DNA from: Aeromonas taiwanensis
GTDB taxonomy: Bacteria > Pseudomonadota > Gammaproteobacteria > Enterobacterales > Aeromonadaceae
Length of the DNA stretch: 41,559 bases
Assembly: GCF_000820165.1 (NCBI RefSeq)
Contig: NZ_CDDD01000065.1
Coordinates: forward strand, 1 to 41,559
Reading direction: 5' to 3'
The position numbers and the translations under genes were made by a program. The notes under the pieces were generated by a model. It searched no databases and was not told the origin of the DNA. It worked only from the letters and a program-made list of their open reading frames with translations. Every line of letters starts with the position of its first letter. Positions within the stretch are counted from its first letter, which is position 1. Shown in pieces: positions 26,720 through 37,381 of this stretch.

Positions 26720-27481
26720 TCAACGGGCCAGCCAGCCACCGTCCACGGCGACGGTGTAGCCGTTGATGTAGTCCGAGGCGGAGGAGGCCAGGAACACCAC
26801 GGGGCCCATCATGTCGTCCGGCACACCCCAGCGACCCGCCGGGATCCGCTCCAGGATGGCGGCGTTGCGGTCATCGTCGGCACGCAGGGCGGCGGTGTTG
26901 TTGGTGGCCATGTAGCCGGGGGCGATGGCGTTGACGTTGATGCCCTTGCTCGCCCACTCGTTGGCCAGCAGGCGGGTGATGCCCATGACGCCGCTCTTGG
27001 AGGCGGTGTAGGAGGGCACCCGGATGCCACCTTGGTAGGAGAGCATGGAGGCGATGTTGACGATCTTGCCACCCTCGCCCTGGGCCATGAACTGCCTGGC
27101 CACCGCCTGGGACATGAAGAAGACGCTCTTGATGTTGATGTTCATCACATCGTCCCAGTCCTTCTCGCTGAAGTTGATGGCGTCTTCCCGGCGGATGATG
27201 CCGGCGTTGTTCACCAGCACGTCGACGCGACCAAAGTGGGAGACCGCCTGATCCACCAGCGCCGGCAGGGTGTCCACCTTGCTGACATCCGCCTTCAGGC
27301 TCAGGAAGCGGCGACCGATGGCCTCGACCTTGGCGATGGTGTCGGTGGGCTCGACGATGTTGATGCCGACGATGTCACAACCCGCCTCGGCGAGTCCCAG
27401 AGCCATGCCCTGGCCCAGACCGGTGTCGCAACCGGTGACGATGGCGACCTTACCTTTCAGATCGAATGCATTGAGAATCAT
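26720..27481 (-). CDS. kduD: 2-dehydro-3-deoxy-D-gluconate 5-dehydrogenase
   Basis: 253-residue short-chain dehydrogenase. The nucleotide-binding loop is VTGCDTGLGQG (Gly17, Gly21, Gly23). NNAG is at 91-94. The catalytic residues are Ser145, Tyr158 and Lys162 (SYTASKSG). It reduces 2,5-diketo-3-deoxygluconate, the KduI product, to 2-keto-3-deoxygluconate, which KdgK then phosphorylates. The sequence MILNAFDLKGKVAIVTGCDTGLGQGMA is characteristic of KduD. It lies 82 nt downstream of kduI in the same direction, with a GC hairpin in the gap. Confidence 0.95.
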   Translation of the reverse strand: MILNAFDLKGKVAIVTGCDTGLGQGMALGLAEAGCDIVGINIVEPTDTIAKVEAIGRRFLSLKADVSKVDTLPALVDQAVSHFGRVDVLVNNAGIIRREDAINFSEKDWDDVMNINIKSVFFMSQAVARQFMAQGEGGKIVNIASMLSYQGGIRVPSYTASKSGVMGITRLLANEWASKGINVNAIAPGYMATNNTAALRADDDRNAAILERIPAGRWGVPDDMMGPVVFLASSASDYINGYTVAVDGGWLAR

Positions 27482-27522
27482 GTTGTTACCTCTAAGCCCC
27501 GGGAGGGCGTGGGATTAAGTGT

Positions 27523-27552
27523 CTCGCAGGAGCCGCCTGGGCGGCTCGCGAG
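27523..27552 (-). other. Hairpin between kduI and kduD
   Basis: Inner stem GAGCCGC/GCGGCTC (27530-27547) and outer stem CTCGC (27523-27527) / GCGAG (27548-27552) with a 2-nt bulge on one side. No U-tract follows on the minus strand. Probably an mRNA processing or stability element. Confidence 0.55.
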
Positions 27553-27563
27553 GGGGAAGCCGG

Positions 27564-28400
27564 TCAGCGCAGGTCCTGGACGGCGACATGGTCCATGTCA
27601 CCGAACACCTGGTTCTCGCCCACCATGCCCCAGATGAAGGTGTAGGCCTGGGTGCCGACGCCGGAGTGAATGGACCAGCTCGGGGAGATGACGGCCTGTT
27701 CGTTGTGCACCAGCAGGTGACGGGTCTCGTCCGGCTTGCCCATCATGTGGAAGACGGCGGCGTCTTCCTTCATGTTGAAGTAGAAGTAGACCTCCATGCG
27801 GCGCTCGTGGGTATGGCAGGGCATGGTGTTCCACAGGCTGCCCTCTTCGAGCTGGGTCATGCCCATGACGAGCTGGCAGGTCGGCAGCACGTCCGGCACC
27901 AGGTACTTGTAGATGGTGCGACGGTTGCTGGTAGCCGCATCCCCCAGGGTGGCCGGAGAAGCCTGATCCTGGGTGACCTTGCGGGTCGGGTAGCGGGTGT
28001 GGGCCGGGGCGCTGTTGTAGTAGAACTTGGCCGGCTGGGCGGCATCCACGCTGGCGAAGCTCAGCTCGCGGGCACCCTGGCCGACGTAGAGGGCCTCGGC
28101 CTTGCCCACTTCATAGGTTGTGCCATCCACCACCACCAGGCCGGGGCCGCCGATGTTGATGAGGCCGAGCTCGCGCCGCTCCAGGAAATAGGTGACCCCG
28201 AACGCCTTGCCGAGTTCGTCGGAGAAGGTGAGCGGTGCATCGAGGGGCATGATGCCGCCGAACACGATGCGATCGATGTGGCTGTAGGTCATGGTCAGCT
28301 GGTTCGGGGTGAAGATCTCCTCCACCAGAAACTCACGGCGCAGGCCCTGGGTGTCGAGCTGTTTGGCGTGATCGCTGTGGATGCTTTGACGAGTTTGCAT
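27564..28400 (-). CDS. kduI: 5-dehydro-4-deoxy-D-glucuronate isomerase
   Basis: 278-residue bicupin. The zinc ligands are His196 and His198 ([14 protein letters not shown]), Glu203 and His245 (WSIHSG), exactly at the positions of E. coli KduI. It converts 5-keto-4-deoxyuronate to 2,5-diketo-3-deoxygluconate. The full motif set is intact, including [10 protein letters not shown] and [11 protein letters not shown]. The ATG at 28400 begins [18 protein letters not shown] KdgR-like operator and a candidate promoter lie about 70-120 bp upstream. kduI-kduD form one operon. Confidence 0.96.
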   Translation of the reverse strand: MQTRQSIHSDHAKQLDTQGLRREFLVEEIFTPNQLTMTYSHIDRIVFGGIMPLDAPLTFSDELGKAFGVTYFLERRELGLINIGGPGLVVVDGTTYEVGKAEALYVGQGARELSFASVDAAQPAKFYYNSAPAHTRYPTRKVTQDQASPATLGDAATSNRRTIYKYLVPDVLPTCQLVMGMTQLEEGSLWNTMPCHTHERRMEVYFYFNMKEDAAVFHMMGKPDETRHLLVHNEQAVISPSWSIHSGVGTQAYTFIWGMVGENQVFGDMDHVAVQDLR

Positions 28401-28469
28401 GTTGAACCTCAGTGCCTGGCCGCAAGCGGCATGGATGACGATATGTCGGGAAATCCTGTCGTTGAAGGC

Positions 28470-28498
28470 ACGATAGCAAAATGAAAAACTGCGATCAA
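28470..28498 (-). promoter_or_regulatory. Candidate kduI promoter
   Basis: On the minus strand TTGATC (28498-28493), a 17-bp spacer and TATCGT (28475-28470), each matching four of six consensus bases. It would give a leader of about 60 nt. The KdgR-like site starts 6 bp upstream of the -35. Confidence 0.4.
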
Positions 28499-28503
28499 AT
28501 TAA

Positions 28504-28521
28504 AATGAAACTTCGTTTTAT
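28504..28521. promoter_or_regulatory. Putative KdgR operator before kduI
   Basis: AATGAAACTTCGTTTTAT, half-sites AATGAAAC and GTTTTAT around a 3-bp centre, about 105-120 bp before the kduI ATG. Aligned with the kdgK site (AATGAAATTACGTTTCAA) it shares AATGAAA---CGTTT. A third relative, AATGAAATGGCGTTCC, lies before dctP. Confidence 0.5.
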
Positions 28522-28864
28522 GTTTTTGCGATGAAGATTGCAGTTTTGAATTTCAAGGGGGCGTCTCGCCATTCACCATGGTATGCGGGCCGGCTCGTCG
28601 CCGATCCTTGTCAGGCCGCAGCGCCTCGCCCCGTCGTCGCCACAGGAGGCACCTGACCGTGACGAGGTGCGAGCATCACGACAAGGAAGAGGAGGGGCGA
28701 TCCCGGCCGCAAGGGGCCGGCCGCCCAGGGCGGCCCTGCCGGCGGTTATCGGGCCGCAGGCGTTTATTAACCGGGGCAGACGTGCCAGAATGCGCGGCGT
28801 TTGTCTGCCGACGCTCGCAATGGGCTGTCCGATCACCGTCTCTGTTTACTCCCAGGGTTTTTGC

Positions 28865-29446
28865 ATGCTGCTACTCATCGACAACTACGACTCCTTTACG
28901 TGGAACCTGGTGCAATATTTTGGTGCCCTGGAGCAGGAGGTGCTGGTGAAGCGCAACGACGAGCTGAGCCTGGAGGAGATAGCCCGGCTTGCCCCCCGCC
29001 ATCTGGTGATCTCCCCCGGCCCCTGCACGCCGAACGAGGCGGGCATTTCACTGGCGGCCATCTCCCGTTTTGCCGGCGAGATCCCCATTCTCGGCGTCTG
29101 TCTCGGCCACCAGTCCCTGGCCCAGGCGTTCGGCGCCCGGGTGGTGCGTGCCCGCCAGGTGATGCACGGCAAGACTTCTCTCATCCGCCATCGGGGGGAG
29201 GGGGTGTTCAGGGGGCTCAACAACCCGCTGCGGGTGACCCGCTACCACTCTCTGGTGGTGGAGGCGCAGACGTTGCCGGATTGTTTCGAGGTCACCGCCT
29301 GGAGCGAGCACGCCGATGGCAGTCGGGACGAGATCATGGGGCTGCGACATAAAACACTGGCGCTGGAAGGGGTTCAGTTCCATCCGGAGAGCATCCTGAG
29401 CGAGCAGGGCCACCAGCTATTGGCCAATTTTTTGGCCGTTTCCTGA
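28865..29446 (+). CDS. pabA: Aminodeoxychorismate/anthranilate synthase glutamine amidotransferase subunit PabA
   Basis: 193-residue class I glutamine amidotransferase. The catalytic triad is visible: Cys79 in GVCLGHQS, His173 and Glu175 in VQFHPES. It supplies ammonia from glutamine to PabB for 4-amino-4-deoxychorismate (folate synthesis). TrpG is close in sequence; the pabA name rests on the stand-alone gene beside argD, as in E. coli, and [18 protein letters not shown]. The ATG at 28865 starts the domain exactly; the frame remains open upstream to 28583 but that part is Arg-rich and unlike the family. It may serve both PabB and TrpE. Confidence 0.92.
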   Translation: MLLLIDNYDSFTWNLVQYFGALEQEVLVKRNDELSLEEIARLAPRHLVISPGPCTPNEAGISLAAISRFAGEIPILGVCLGHQSLAQAFGARVVRARQVMHGKTSLIRHRGEGVFRGLNNPLRVTRYHSLVVEAQTLPDCFEVTAWSEHADGSRDEIMGLRHKTLALEGVQFHPESILSEQGHQLLANFLAVS

Positions 29447-29645
29447 AAAAATTGTGACGTGCGCCTCAAAATCGAGATGAGGCGAAAAAAATTTTCCCTG
29501 ACACTTTATTCACCCTCCTCCCTGTCCAAATTATCTCTTGCCAACACCCCCTGAGCCGTTATGCAATGCGGTTGCCTAAAATCTCACGGGCAATCGAACA
29601 ATGTTCCTCATAGGCGGTCAAGTTACAGACTTTTTACTTTTTTTC

Positions 29646-29654
29646 TGTGATAAT
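29646..29654 (+). promoter_or_regulatory. Candidate extended -10 promoter for argD
   Basis: TGTGATAAT matches the extended -10 pattern TGn-TATAAT with one mismatch. It lies after a very T-rich stretch (29631-29644) that could act as an UP-like or spacer region; no good -35 is seen at the standard distance. It is about 70 nt before the argD ATG. No clear ARG box was found. Confidence 0.4.
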
Positions 29655-29712
29655 TCCGCCACGTTTACACGGATTTAACTTTTGGGCGGTGGATTATTCT
29701 GCCGCGGGATAG

Positions 29713-30942
<1,230 letters not shown>

Positions 30943-30951
30943 GGCTAGTTG

Positions 30952-30990
30952 AGGTGGGGAACCCGCCCGGCAGGAGCCGGGCCCCCACCT
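30952..30990 (+). other. Large hairpin between argD and astA
   Basis: Outer stem AGGTGGGG (30952-30959) / CCCCACCT (30983-30990) and inner stem CCCGGC (30966-30971) / GCCGGG (30976-30981) with AGGA loop. No U-tract follows. It lies between the argD stop and the astA ribosome-binding site and may set unequal expression. Confidence 0.65.
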
Positions 30991-31017
30991 GTCGTCAATG
31001 AAAGGGAGTTGTCATTT

Positions 31018-32037
31018 ATGTTGGTTATCCGTCCTATCGAGCAGCGCGACTTCGCCGGCCTCAAAACCTGTGCCATCGAATCCGGCACCGGCATGACTTC
31101 ACTGCCGGTCAACGATGAGTTGCTGCAACGCAAGATCGATGCCTCGACCCAGACCTTCCTGGACAAACCGGCCGGCAAGGGAGATTGTCTCTACTTCTTC
31201 GTGGCCGAGGATCTGGAAACGGGCGAGATGGTCGGCACCTGCGCCATCGACGCCGCCGTCGGCCTGTCCCAACCGTTCTACAACTATCACATCGGCAAGG
31301 TGGTGCACTCGTCACCCAAGCTCGGCATCTACAACGTGGTGGAGACACTCACCCTCTCCAACGACTACACCGGCAATTCCGAGCTCTGCACCCTGTTCCT
31401 GCGTGAATGTGCCCGCGAGGGGCTCAATGGCCGCCTGCTTTCCAAGCACCGTTTCCTGTTCATGGCCGAGCACCCCGAGCTGTTTGACAGTACCGTCTTT
31501 GCCGAGATGCGTGGCGTCTCCGATGGCAACGGTCACAGCCCCTTCTACGAGTGGCTGCAAAAGCATTTCTTCTCGATGGATTTCCCCACCGTCGACTATC
31601 TGACCGGCATCGGCAAGAAGCGCTTCATCGCCGAACTGATGCCCAAGTACCCCATTTACGTGAACCTGCTGAGCAACGAGGCGCGCGCCGTCATCGGCCA
31701 GACCCATGAAAAGACCCGTCCGGCCATCAAGATGCTGCAGGACGAAGGCTTCGTGAACCGCGGCTATGTCGACATCTTCGATGCCGGCCCCACCGTCGAG
31801 TGCGAGGTGAAGAACATTCGCAGCGTGCGCCGCAGCCAGAAGCTGGCGGTGCTGGTGGGCGAGCCCATCGGCGGCCACACCTACCTCATCTGCAACGCCA
31901 GGTTCGAACAGTACCGTGCCTGCTACGGCAACATCCGGGTCGATCTGGACAAGCACGAAGCCATCATTCCGCCCAAGATGGCGGCCGCCCTCAAGGTGGA
32001 AAATGGCGACATGGTACGGGTCGTCGATCTGGAATAA
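31018..32037 (+). CDS. astA: Arginine N-succinyltransferase
   Basis: 339 residues of the AstA family (GNAT-like fold). It transfers succinyl from succinyl-CoA to arginine, the first step of the ammonia-producing AST pathway. Typical stretches are MLVIRPIEQRDFAGL, SGTGMTSLPVN, QPFYNYHIGKVVHSS, and FFSMDFPTVDYLTGIGKKRFIAELMPKYPIYV. The ATG at 31018 begins the family start and is preceded by GGGAG at 8 nt; the open frame reaching back to 30949 lies in the hairpin region and is not expected to be translated. astB and astE are not in this window. Confidence 0.95.
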   Translation: MLVIRPIEQRDFAGLKTCAIESGTGMTSLPVNDELLQRKIDASTQTFLDKPAGKGDCLYFFVAEDLETGEMVGTCAIDAAVGLSQPFYNYHIGKVVHSSPKLGIYNVVETLTLSNDYTGNSELCTLFLRECAREGLNGRLLSKHRFLFMAEHPELFDSTVFAEMRGVSDGNGHSPFYEWLQKHFFSMDFPTVDYLTGIGKKRFIAELMPKYPIYVNLLSNEARAVIGQTHEKTRPAIKMLQDEGFVNRGYVDIFDAGPTVECEVKNIRSVRRSQKLAVLVGEPIGGHTYLICNARFEQYRACYGNIRVDLDKHEAIIPPKMAAALKVENGDMVRVVDLE

Positions 32038-32044
32038 CGGGTAA

Positions 32045-33568
<1,524 letters not shown>

Positions 33569-33585
33569 TAACAAGAAAATAAAAG

Positions 33586-33607
33586 AGGGGCACCCAGAGG
33601 TGCCCCT
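33586..33607 (+). other. Hairpin between astD and DUF1338 gene
   Basis: A perfect 9-bp stem AGGGGCACC (33586-33594) / GGTGCCCCT (33599-33607) with CAGA loop, A-rich upstream but no T-run downstream. On the minus strand the A-run would be a U-tract, but no gene is read that way here. Confidence 0.6.
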
Positions 33608-33636
33608 GTCTGTACCCGCAATCAAAGGAAAGAGAG

Positions 33637-34434
33637 ATGCAAAAGGATATCGATACCCTGTTTGGCCATCTGTGGGACAACTACATTCGGGTCACCCCCA
33701 GTGCCCACAAGGTACATCAACTGCTTGGGGGCGGCGCGCCCATCATCAACGATCACGTGGCGTTCCGGACCTACAACCTGCCCAAGCTCGGTCTCGAGAA
33801 GCTGGCGGCCCACTTCCGTGCCCTGGGGTACGAGGAGAAGGGGGAGTACGTGTTCAAGGCCAAGAAGCTCTATGCCAAGCACTTCGAGCACGCGGACCCG
33901 GACGCTCCCAAGGTGTTCATCAGCGAGCTGAAGGTGGAAGAGCTCTCCGAGACGGCCCAGGCCATCATCCACAAGCTGGTGGATCAGGTGCCGGAGCACC
34001 TGACCGATACCGCCGCCTTCCTCTATGCCGGCGCGCCCTGGCAGGTTTCCCACTCCGACTACCAGACCCTGCTGGCGGAGAGCGAGTACGCGGCCTGGAT
34101 GGCGGCCTGGGGCTACCGTGCCAACCACTTCACCGTCAACATCAACCGCCTGGCTGACTTCGACACCATCGAGCAGGTCAACGCCGCGCTCAAGGCGGCG
34201 GGCTTCGTGCTCAACACCGTCGGCGGCGAGGTGAAGGGGGATCCCGAGGTGATGCTGGAACAATCCTCCACCATGGCGGACAAGGCCGAGGTGGCCTTCA
34301 GCGACGGCGTGCGCGCCATCCCGAGCTGCTTCTACGAATTCGCCCTGCGCTACCCCCAGGCAGACGGCGTGCTCTACCCGGGCTTCGTCGAGGCCTCGGC
34401 CGACAAGATCTTCGAATCCACCAATGCCATGTGA
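33637..34434 (+). CDS. DUF1338 (2-oxoadipate dioxygenase/decarboxylase-like) protein
   Basis: 265 residues of the DUF1338 family. The VOC-like iron site residues appear to be His40 (NDHVAFRTYN), His164 (RANHFTVNIN) and Glu234 (SCFYEFALRYP), matching the order of the His/His/Glu ligands described for the longer Pseudomonas enzyme HglS, which turns 2-oxoadipate into 2-hydroxyglutarate. This short version follows astD; I recall the same position in Vibrio and Shewanella, which suggests a role on a keto acid of arginine/ornithine/lysine breakdown. The start at 33637 has AAAGGAAAGAG upstream. A strong terminator closes the group. Substrate unknown. Confidence 0.82.
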   Translation: MQKDIDTLFGHLWDNYIRVTPSAHKVHQLLGGGAPIINDHVAFRTYNLPKLGLEKLAAHFRALGYEEKGEYVFKAKKLYAKHFEHADPDAPKVFISELKVEELSETAQAIIHKLVDQVPEHLTDTAAFLYAGAPWQVSHSDYQTLLAESEYAAWMAAWGYRANHFTVNINRLADFDTIEQVNAALKAAGFVLNTVGGEVKGDPEVMLEQSSTMADKAEVAFSDGVRAIPSCFYEFALRYPQADGVLYPGFVEASADKIFESTNAM

Positions 34435-34450
34435 TGGCTGCCGTGAGCAA

Positions 34451-34475
34451 AACGCCCCGCCCGGGGCGTTTTTTT
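34451..34475 (+). terminator. Rho-independent terminator of the argD-ast group
   Basis: Stem AACGCCCC (34451-34458) / GGGGCGTT (34463-34470), loop GCCC, followed by a run of seven T's. Confidence 0.93.
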
Positions 34476-34615
34476 ATGGATTTTCGCCGGCCTGACACGA
34501 TCTTTACCTCCCCTTGACCCATCAGCCCGCGGCGAGCCGCTAGCATGATGCCGCCCGCTGCCGTGGGCCATCGCCGCACCGTGGCGGCGTATGCCACCTG
34601 TTTTGGAGTCATGTC

Positions 34616-34867
34616 ATGAAGATTGTTCTGCCCTTGCTGCTATCCCTCACCACCCTGACTGCCGCCGCGGGCGATCAGGGCAGCCGTACCCCGCCCAAGC
34701 CCCCGCGTGAGATGTCGGCCGAGATGAAGGCGGCGTTCGAGAGTTGCAAGGAGCATGGCAAACCGGGGGAGTCGGAATTTGACAACTGCATGTCAGATCT
34801 GGGGTTTGAGCGGCCGGATGGCCCGGCCCCGACGGGTGGAAAAGAAGGGGAACCTGAGGCCGAGTAA
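34616..34867 (+). CDS. Small exported protein of unknown function
   Basis: 83 residues. A signal peptide is likely over residues 1-18 (MKIVLPLLLSLTTLTAAA), so the mature part is about 65 residues, probably periplasmic. It carries two cysteines in ESCKEHG and DNCMSDLG, about 15 residues apart, which could form a disulfide in a small helical hairpin. Pro- and Glu-rich tails flank this core. I do not recognise the family. The ATG at 34616 has TTGGAG upstream. It stands alone between the ast terminator and the convergent HAD gene. Confidence 0.65.
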   Translation: MKIVLPLLLSLTTLTAAAGDQGSRTPPKPPREMSAEMKAAFESCKEHGKPGESEFDNCMSDLGFERPDGPAPTGGKEGEPEAE

Positions 34868-34906
34868 GCTGGTGCGGACCCGCCGGTCAGGCCGGGCCCG
34901 CATCAG

Positions 34907-35548
34907 TCATACCCGTTGCAGCGCCCCTTCGGTGGCCAGCAAGGTGGTCATGCCCGCGGCCTTGCCCGCCTGAATGCCGATCCGGGTGTCTTCGAACACC
35001 AGGCAGTTGGCCGGGTTGGCGCCGAGCAGCTCGGCCACCCTGAGGAAGGTATCGGGATGGGGCTTGTGGTTGTCGACGTCGTCGGCGCTCACCAGCACGG
35101 GGATGAAGGCATCGAGCCCGGTCTGGCGCAAGATGTGCGCCGCATGCTCCCGGGATGAACCCGTGCCTATGCCCATGGGCACCTTGCCGTGGTACTGCCT
35201 GACCAGATCCCACATGGCGGGAAACACCCGGACGTCGTCGATCCGTGCCAGATAGAGGGCAACCTTGCGTTGGGCGAAGGCCTCCACGTCGATCTCCAGC
35301 CCGTGCTGCTCTGCCAGCATGGCCACTATCTTGCGGGTGGGGATGCCGCCGTACTCGTTGAGCTGGACGCGATCGAACGGCAGGCCGAACTCGGCGCTGG
35401 TCGCCTCCCAGGCATCCAGGTGCAGAGGCATGGAGTCCACCAGGGTCCCATCCATGTCGAAGATCAGGGCGTCGTAGTCTGCACATTGAGCGCGTTCAAA
35501 TGGCGCGTGTTCAGGCTGCGAGTGTTCAAGCGGGGCATGTTCAGGCAT
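34907..35548 (-). CDS. HAD-superfamily phosphatase (YqaB / beta-phosphoglucomutase-like) with repeat N-terminus
   Basis: 213 residues. The HAD core begins near residue 24: LIFDMDGTLVDSMP (nucleophile Asp), GIGTGSSREHA (motif II), the Lys of NHKPHPDTF (motif III) and VFEDTRIGIQAGKAAGM (motif IV). It is closest to the YqaB group, whose E. coli member hydrolyses fructose-1-phosphate and other sugar phosphates. The natural substrate here is unknown. The first roughly 23 residues are an extra piece made of five-residue units such as PEHAP, LEHSQ, PEHAP and FERAQ, encoded by imperfect 15-bp tandem repeats. The ATG at 35548 has GAGGA upstream and keeps this extension. Confidence 0.82.
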   Translation of the reverse strand: MPEHAPLEHSQPEHAPFERAQCADYDALIFDMDGTLVDSMPLHLDAWEATSAEFGLPFDRVQLNEYGGIPTRKIVAMLAEQHGLEIDVEAFAQRKVALYLARIDDVRVFPAMWDLVRQYHGKVPMGIGTGSSREHAAHILRQTGLDAFIPVLVSADDVDNHKPHPDTFLRVAELLGANPANCLVFEDTRIGIQAGKAAGMTTLLATEGALQRV

Positions 35549-35553
35549 GGGGC
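35494..35553. repeat. Four imperfect 15-bp tandem repeats at the HAD gene 5' end
   Basis: Units GTTCAAATGGCGCGT, GTTCAGGCTGCGAGT, GTTCAAGCGGGGCAT and GTTCAGGCATGGGGC lie head to tail. Each starts with GTTCA. Read on the minus strand they encode pentapeptides around a Glu-His/Arg-Ala core; the last unit spans the start codon. Confidence 0.85.
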
Positions 35554-35665
35554 GTCCTCTGTGGCAAAGGCCCACCCTACCAGATCCGGGCCGCAGATGC
35601 CGTATCCCGGGTCACAATAGGCTGTGACCCAGGCCAGAGGCCCATTCGATCAGGGGCGCTCGCGT

Positions 35666-36097
35666 TCACTTGGCTACGGCTGTACCGGTACGGGGCGCCG
35701 CTTTTCGGCGCCGAGCATCCTGGCGCGCCTGTGCCCCTTGCCCCTGCTGGCGCTCGGTCTGGGCGTCCAGCTCCTTGCCGAGGAAGTAGTTCAGGAAGGT
35801 GCGGATCACCGCGATGATGGCGAGGCGGACCAGCTCCTCCTTGCTCGGCGCCACCGTGGTGGCCAGGATGTCGGCGGCGAGCTGGAACTCCAGCGCCAGG
35901 ATGAGCCAGCTGCCGAAACAGAGCCGGATGCGGGGGAAGCCGGGCTCGTGATCCCGCACCCGCACCGCCAGCCAGAGGGTCTTGCCGAGCCCCATCACCA
36001 CGCAGGCGATGGAGATGAGCTCCAGCAGCAGCTGGAACAGCTCGACCCCGTGCATCATGGCCTCTCTCAGGCTCGCTATCTCAAACACGCTTGGCAC
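35666..36097 (-). CDS. DUF1622 membrane protein
   Basis: 143 residues with three hydrophobic segments (about residues 18-38, 58-78 and 90-108) and the family stretch ILALEFQLAADILATTVAPSKEELVRLAIIAVIRTFLNYFLGKEL, typical of DUF1622. The function is unknown. The C-terminus is a charged, Gln/Arg-rich tail. The start is uncertain: the frame opens at a GTG (36097), but tandem ATGs at 36058 and 36055, preceded by a GAGAGAGG sequence, would give a protein shorter by 13 residues. Confidence 0.8.
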   Translation of the reverse strand: MPSVFEIASLREAMMHGVELFQLLLELISIACVVMGLGKTLWLAVRVRDHEPGFPRIRLCFGSWLILALEFQLAADILATTVAPSKEELVRLAIIAVIRTFLNYFLGKELDAQTERQQGQGAQARQDARRRKAAPRTGTAVAK

Positions 36098-36216
36098 CTA
36101 CCTGATTCAAAAGAGACACTTTTAGCACGGCGTCGAGCCCGGGCCAACTCAGATCCCCCTGAGCTGGGTGGCGATCAGGCTGATGAGCTGGCGCTGGCAT
36201 GCGGCGGTTCACAAAA

Positions 36217-36558
36217 TCAGGCTTCAATCAGCGCGAATTCAATCACATAGAGCGGCGGCAGGGCGGGGTAGATGTCGCGGATCACCTGTTTGAGCTCGGG
36301 CAGGGTCATGTTCTCCTGGCGGGCGTGCTCGTCATTCAGATCCTCGAAGGTGACCGCCTTGACCGACAGCACCTCTATAGTGCCAAAGGGCTGGAGCTCC
36401 GGGTTGGTGAACAGGGCCAGGCGCTGGCCGGGCTGCCAGTTGGCCTCGCTCTCGTCGCGGATGGTGATGGTCTTGCGGCCGGCCTGGATGTCGGCGACAA
36501 AGCGGCTGAAGAAGGTGAACTCGGGGTAGTTTGAGACGGACATGTTTGATACAGGCAT
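36217..36558 (-). CDS. yqfB: N(4)-acetylcytidine amidohydrolase (YqfB, ASCH domain)
   Basis: 113 residues of the ASCH fold. The catalytic residues of E. coli YqfB (Lys21, Thr24, Glu74) correspond to Lys29 and Thr32 in AGRKTITIRDESE and Glu82 in RQENMTLPELK. The family hydrolyses N4-acetylcytidine to cytidine and acetate, salvaging a nucleoside released from tRNA and rRNA. The ATG at 36558 has GGAG 5 nt upstream; ATG 36543 is an alternative. It lies 24 nt after the Crp/Fnr-type gene, so the two are probably co-transcribed. Confidence 0.9.
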   Translation of the reverse strand: MPVSNMSVSNYPEFTFFSRFVADIQAGRKTITIRDESEANWQPGQRLALFTNPELQPFGTIEVLSVKAVTFEDLNDEHARQENMTLPELKQVIRDIYPALPPLYVIEFALIEA

Positions 36559-36582
36559 GGGGACTCCGATGGTAAAGGAAGG

Positions 36583-37254
36583 TCAAAGTTCGAGATAGGC
36601 GCGCAGCCTGGCCAGATCGGCGATGACCGGGCCGTCGGGGCCATCGGCGACGATGCCCTGTTCGATCAGCTCCTTGAGGGCGCGCCGGTAGACCCGCTCC
36701 GTGGTGCCGAAGCGCGCCGCCTCGTGGGCCCGCTTGCGCGAGCCCAGCATGGGGGTGCGCTGGCGCTCGCGCCATAGCTCGAAGGCGATGTTGTAGGCGA
36801 TGGGGTGCAGCAGCCGGCTGGTGGTGATGTCTAGGGTGTCGAGATAGTCGCTGGCGAGCGCCGCGGCGAAGAAGAGGGTCAGCTCGGGCTCGGCCAGCAG
36901 CCGTTTGGCCAGCTTGTCGGCGCAGATGACGGCGGCATCCAGCTCGGTCTCGGCCACCACGCTCCACTGCACCGGGGTGGCGCTGAAGAACTCCATCTCG
37001 CCGAAGATCTGGCGCTGGCACTCGATCTCGCCGAGCTGAAACAGCCGCCCCGAGTGCACCGCACTGTTGAGGGAGATGCGGCCCTGGGCCACCAGATAGA
37101 GGTGCTCGCACTGCTCCCCCTGGCGCATGATGGGGTCGCCCGGCAGGTAGCGGCGCGAATAGAGGGTGCAGGCCGCCAGCGCCACGGCAAAGCGCGGCTC
37201 GAGTGCGGCAAGCTCGGCGTGAAAGCGACCGAGGGGATAGGGCTGTTGCTGCAT
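36583..37254 (-). CDS. Crp/Fnr-family transcriptional regulator
   Basis: 223 residues. A cyclic-nucleotide-binding-like beta-barrel occupies about residues 15-125 (YLPGDPIMRQGEQCEHLYLVAQGRISL, then GEIECQRQIFGEMEFF). A connecting helix and a C-terminal winged helix follow (HEAARFGTTERVYRRALKELIEQGIV, about 175-205). The ligand-contact residues of CRP are not all kept, and there is no N-terminal Cys cluster as in FNR, so the signal is unknown. It resembles the YeiL-type branch more than CRP. The ATG at 37254 begins the barrel region. It is followed by yqfB in the same direction. Confidence 0.85.
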   Translation of the reverse strand: MQQQPYPLGRFHAELAALEPRFAVALAACTLYSRRYLPGDPIMRQGEQCEHLYLVAQGRISLNSAVHSGRLFQLGEIECQRQIFGEMEFFSATPVQWSVVAETELDAAVICADKLAKRLLAEPELTLFFAAALASDYLDTLDITTSRLLHPIAYNIAFELWRERQRTPMLGSRKRAHEAARFGTTERVYRRALKELIEQGIVADGPDGPVIADLARLRAYLEL

Positions 37255-37349
37255 GGGGAAGGCCCGACTTGACGAGGGTCATGAGGCTAACAAGGCCGGG
37301 GGCAGGATGCCAGCGCTGGTGCCCCCGAATGTGCCGGGCTTAACGTTTT

Positions 37350-37372
37350 GCCGGGGCCGTTGCGGCCCCGGC
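37350..37372 (-). other. Strong GC hairpin after the phosphorylase gene
   Basis: A 10-bp stem GCCGGGGCCG (37350-37359) / CGGCCCCGGC (37363-37372) with TTG loop. On the minus strand it is followed by AAAACG, not U's, so it is at best a factor-dependent terminator between the phosphorylase and the Crp/Fnr gene. Confidence 0.55.
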
Positions 37373-37381
37373 AGACCCGCT

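Larger units (their letters stand above)
28401..28864. other. Intergenic region kduI-pabA
   Basis: 464 bp without a convincing gene. The left third is AT-rich and holds the kduI promoter and operator. From about 28570 it turns GC-rich and contains a hairpin GGCCGCC (28719-28725) / GGCGGCC (28729-28735). I see no RNA gene or clear pabA promoter in it. Confidence 0.6.

Noticed and set aside
28583..28864. N-terminal extension of PabA by 94 residues
   Set aside because: The frame is open but Arg/Pro-rich, has no good start site, and the glutamine amidotransferase domain begins exactly at the ATG at 28865.
29462..29484. Terminator after pabA
   Set aside because: CGCCTCA/TGAGGCG can pair, but it is followed by A's instead of T's on the plus strand, so it is not a convincing pabA terminator.
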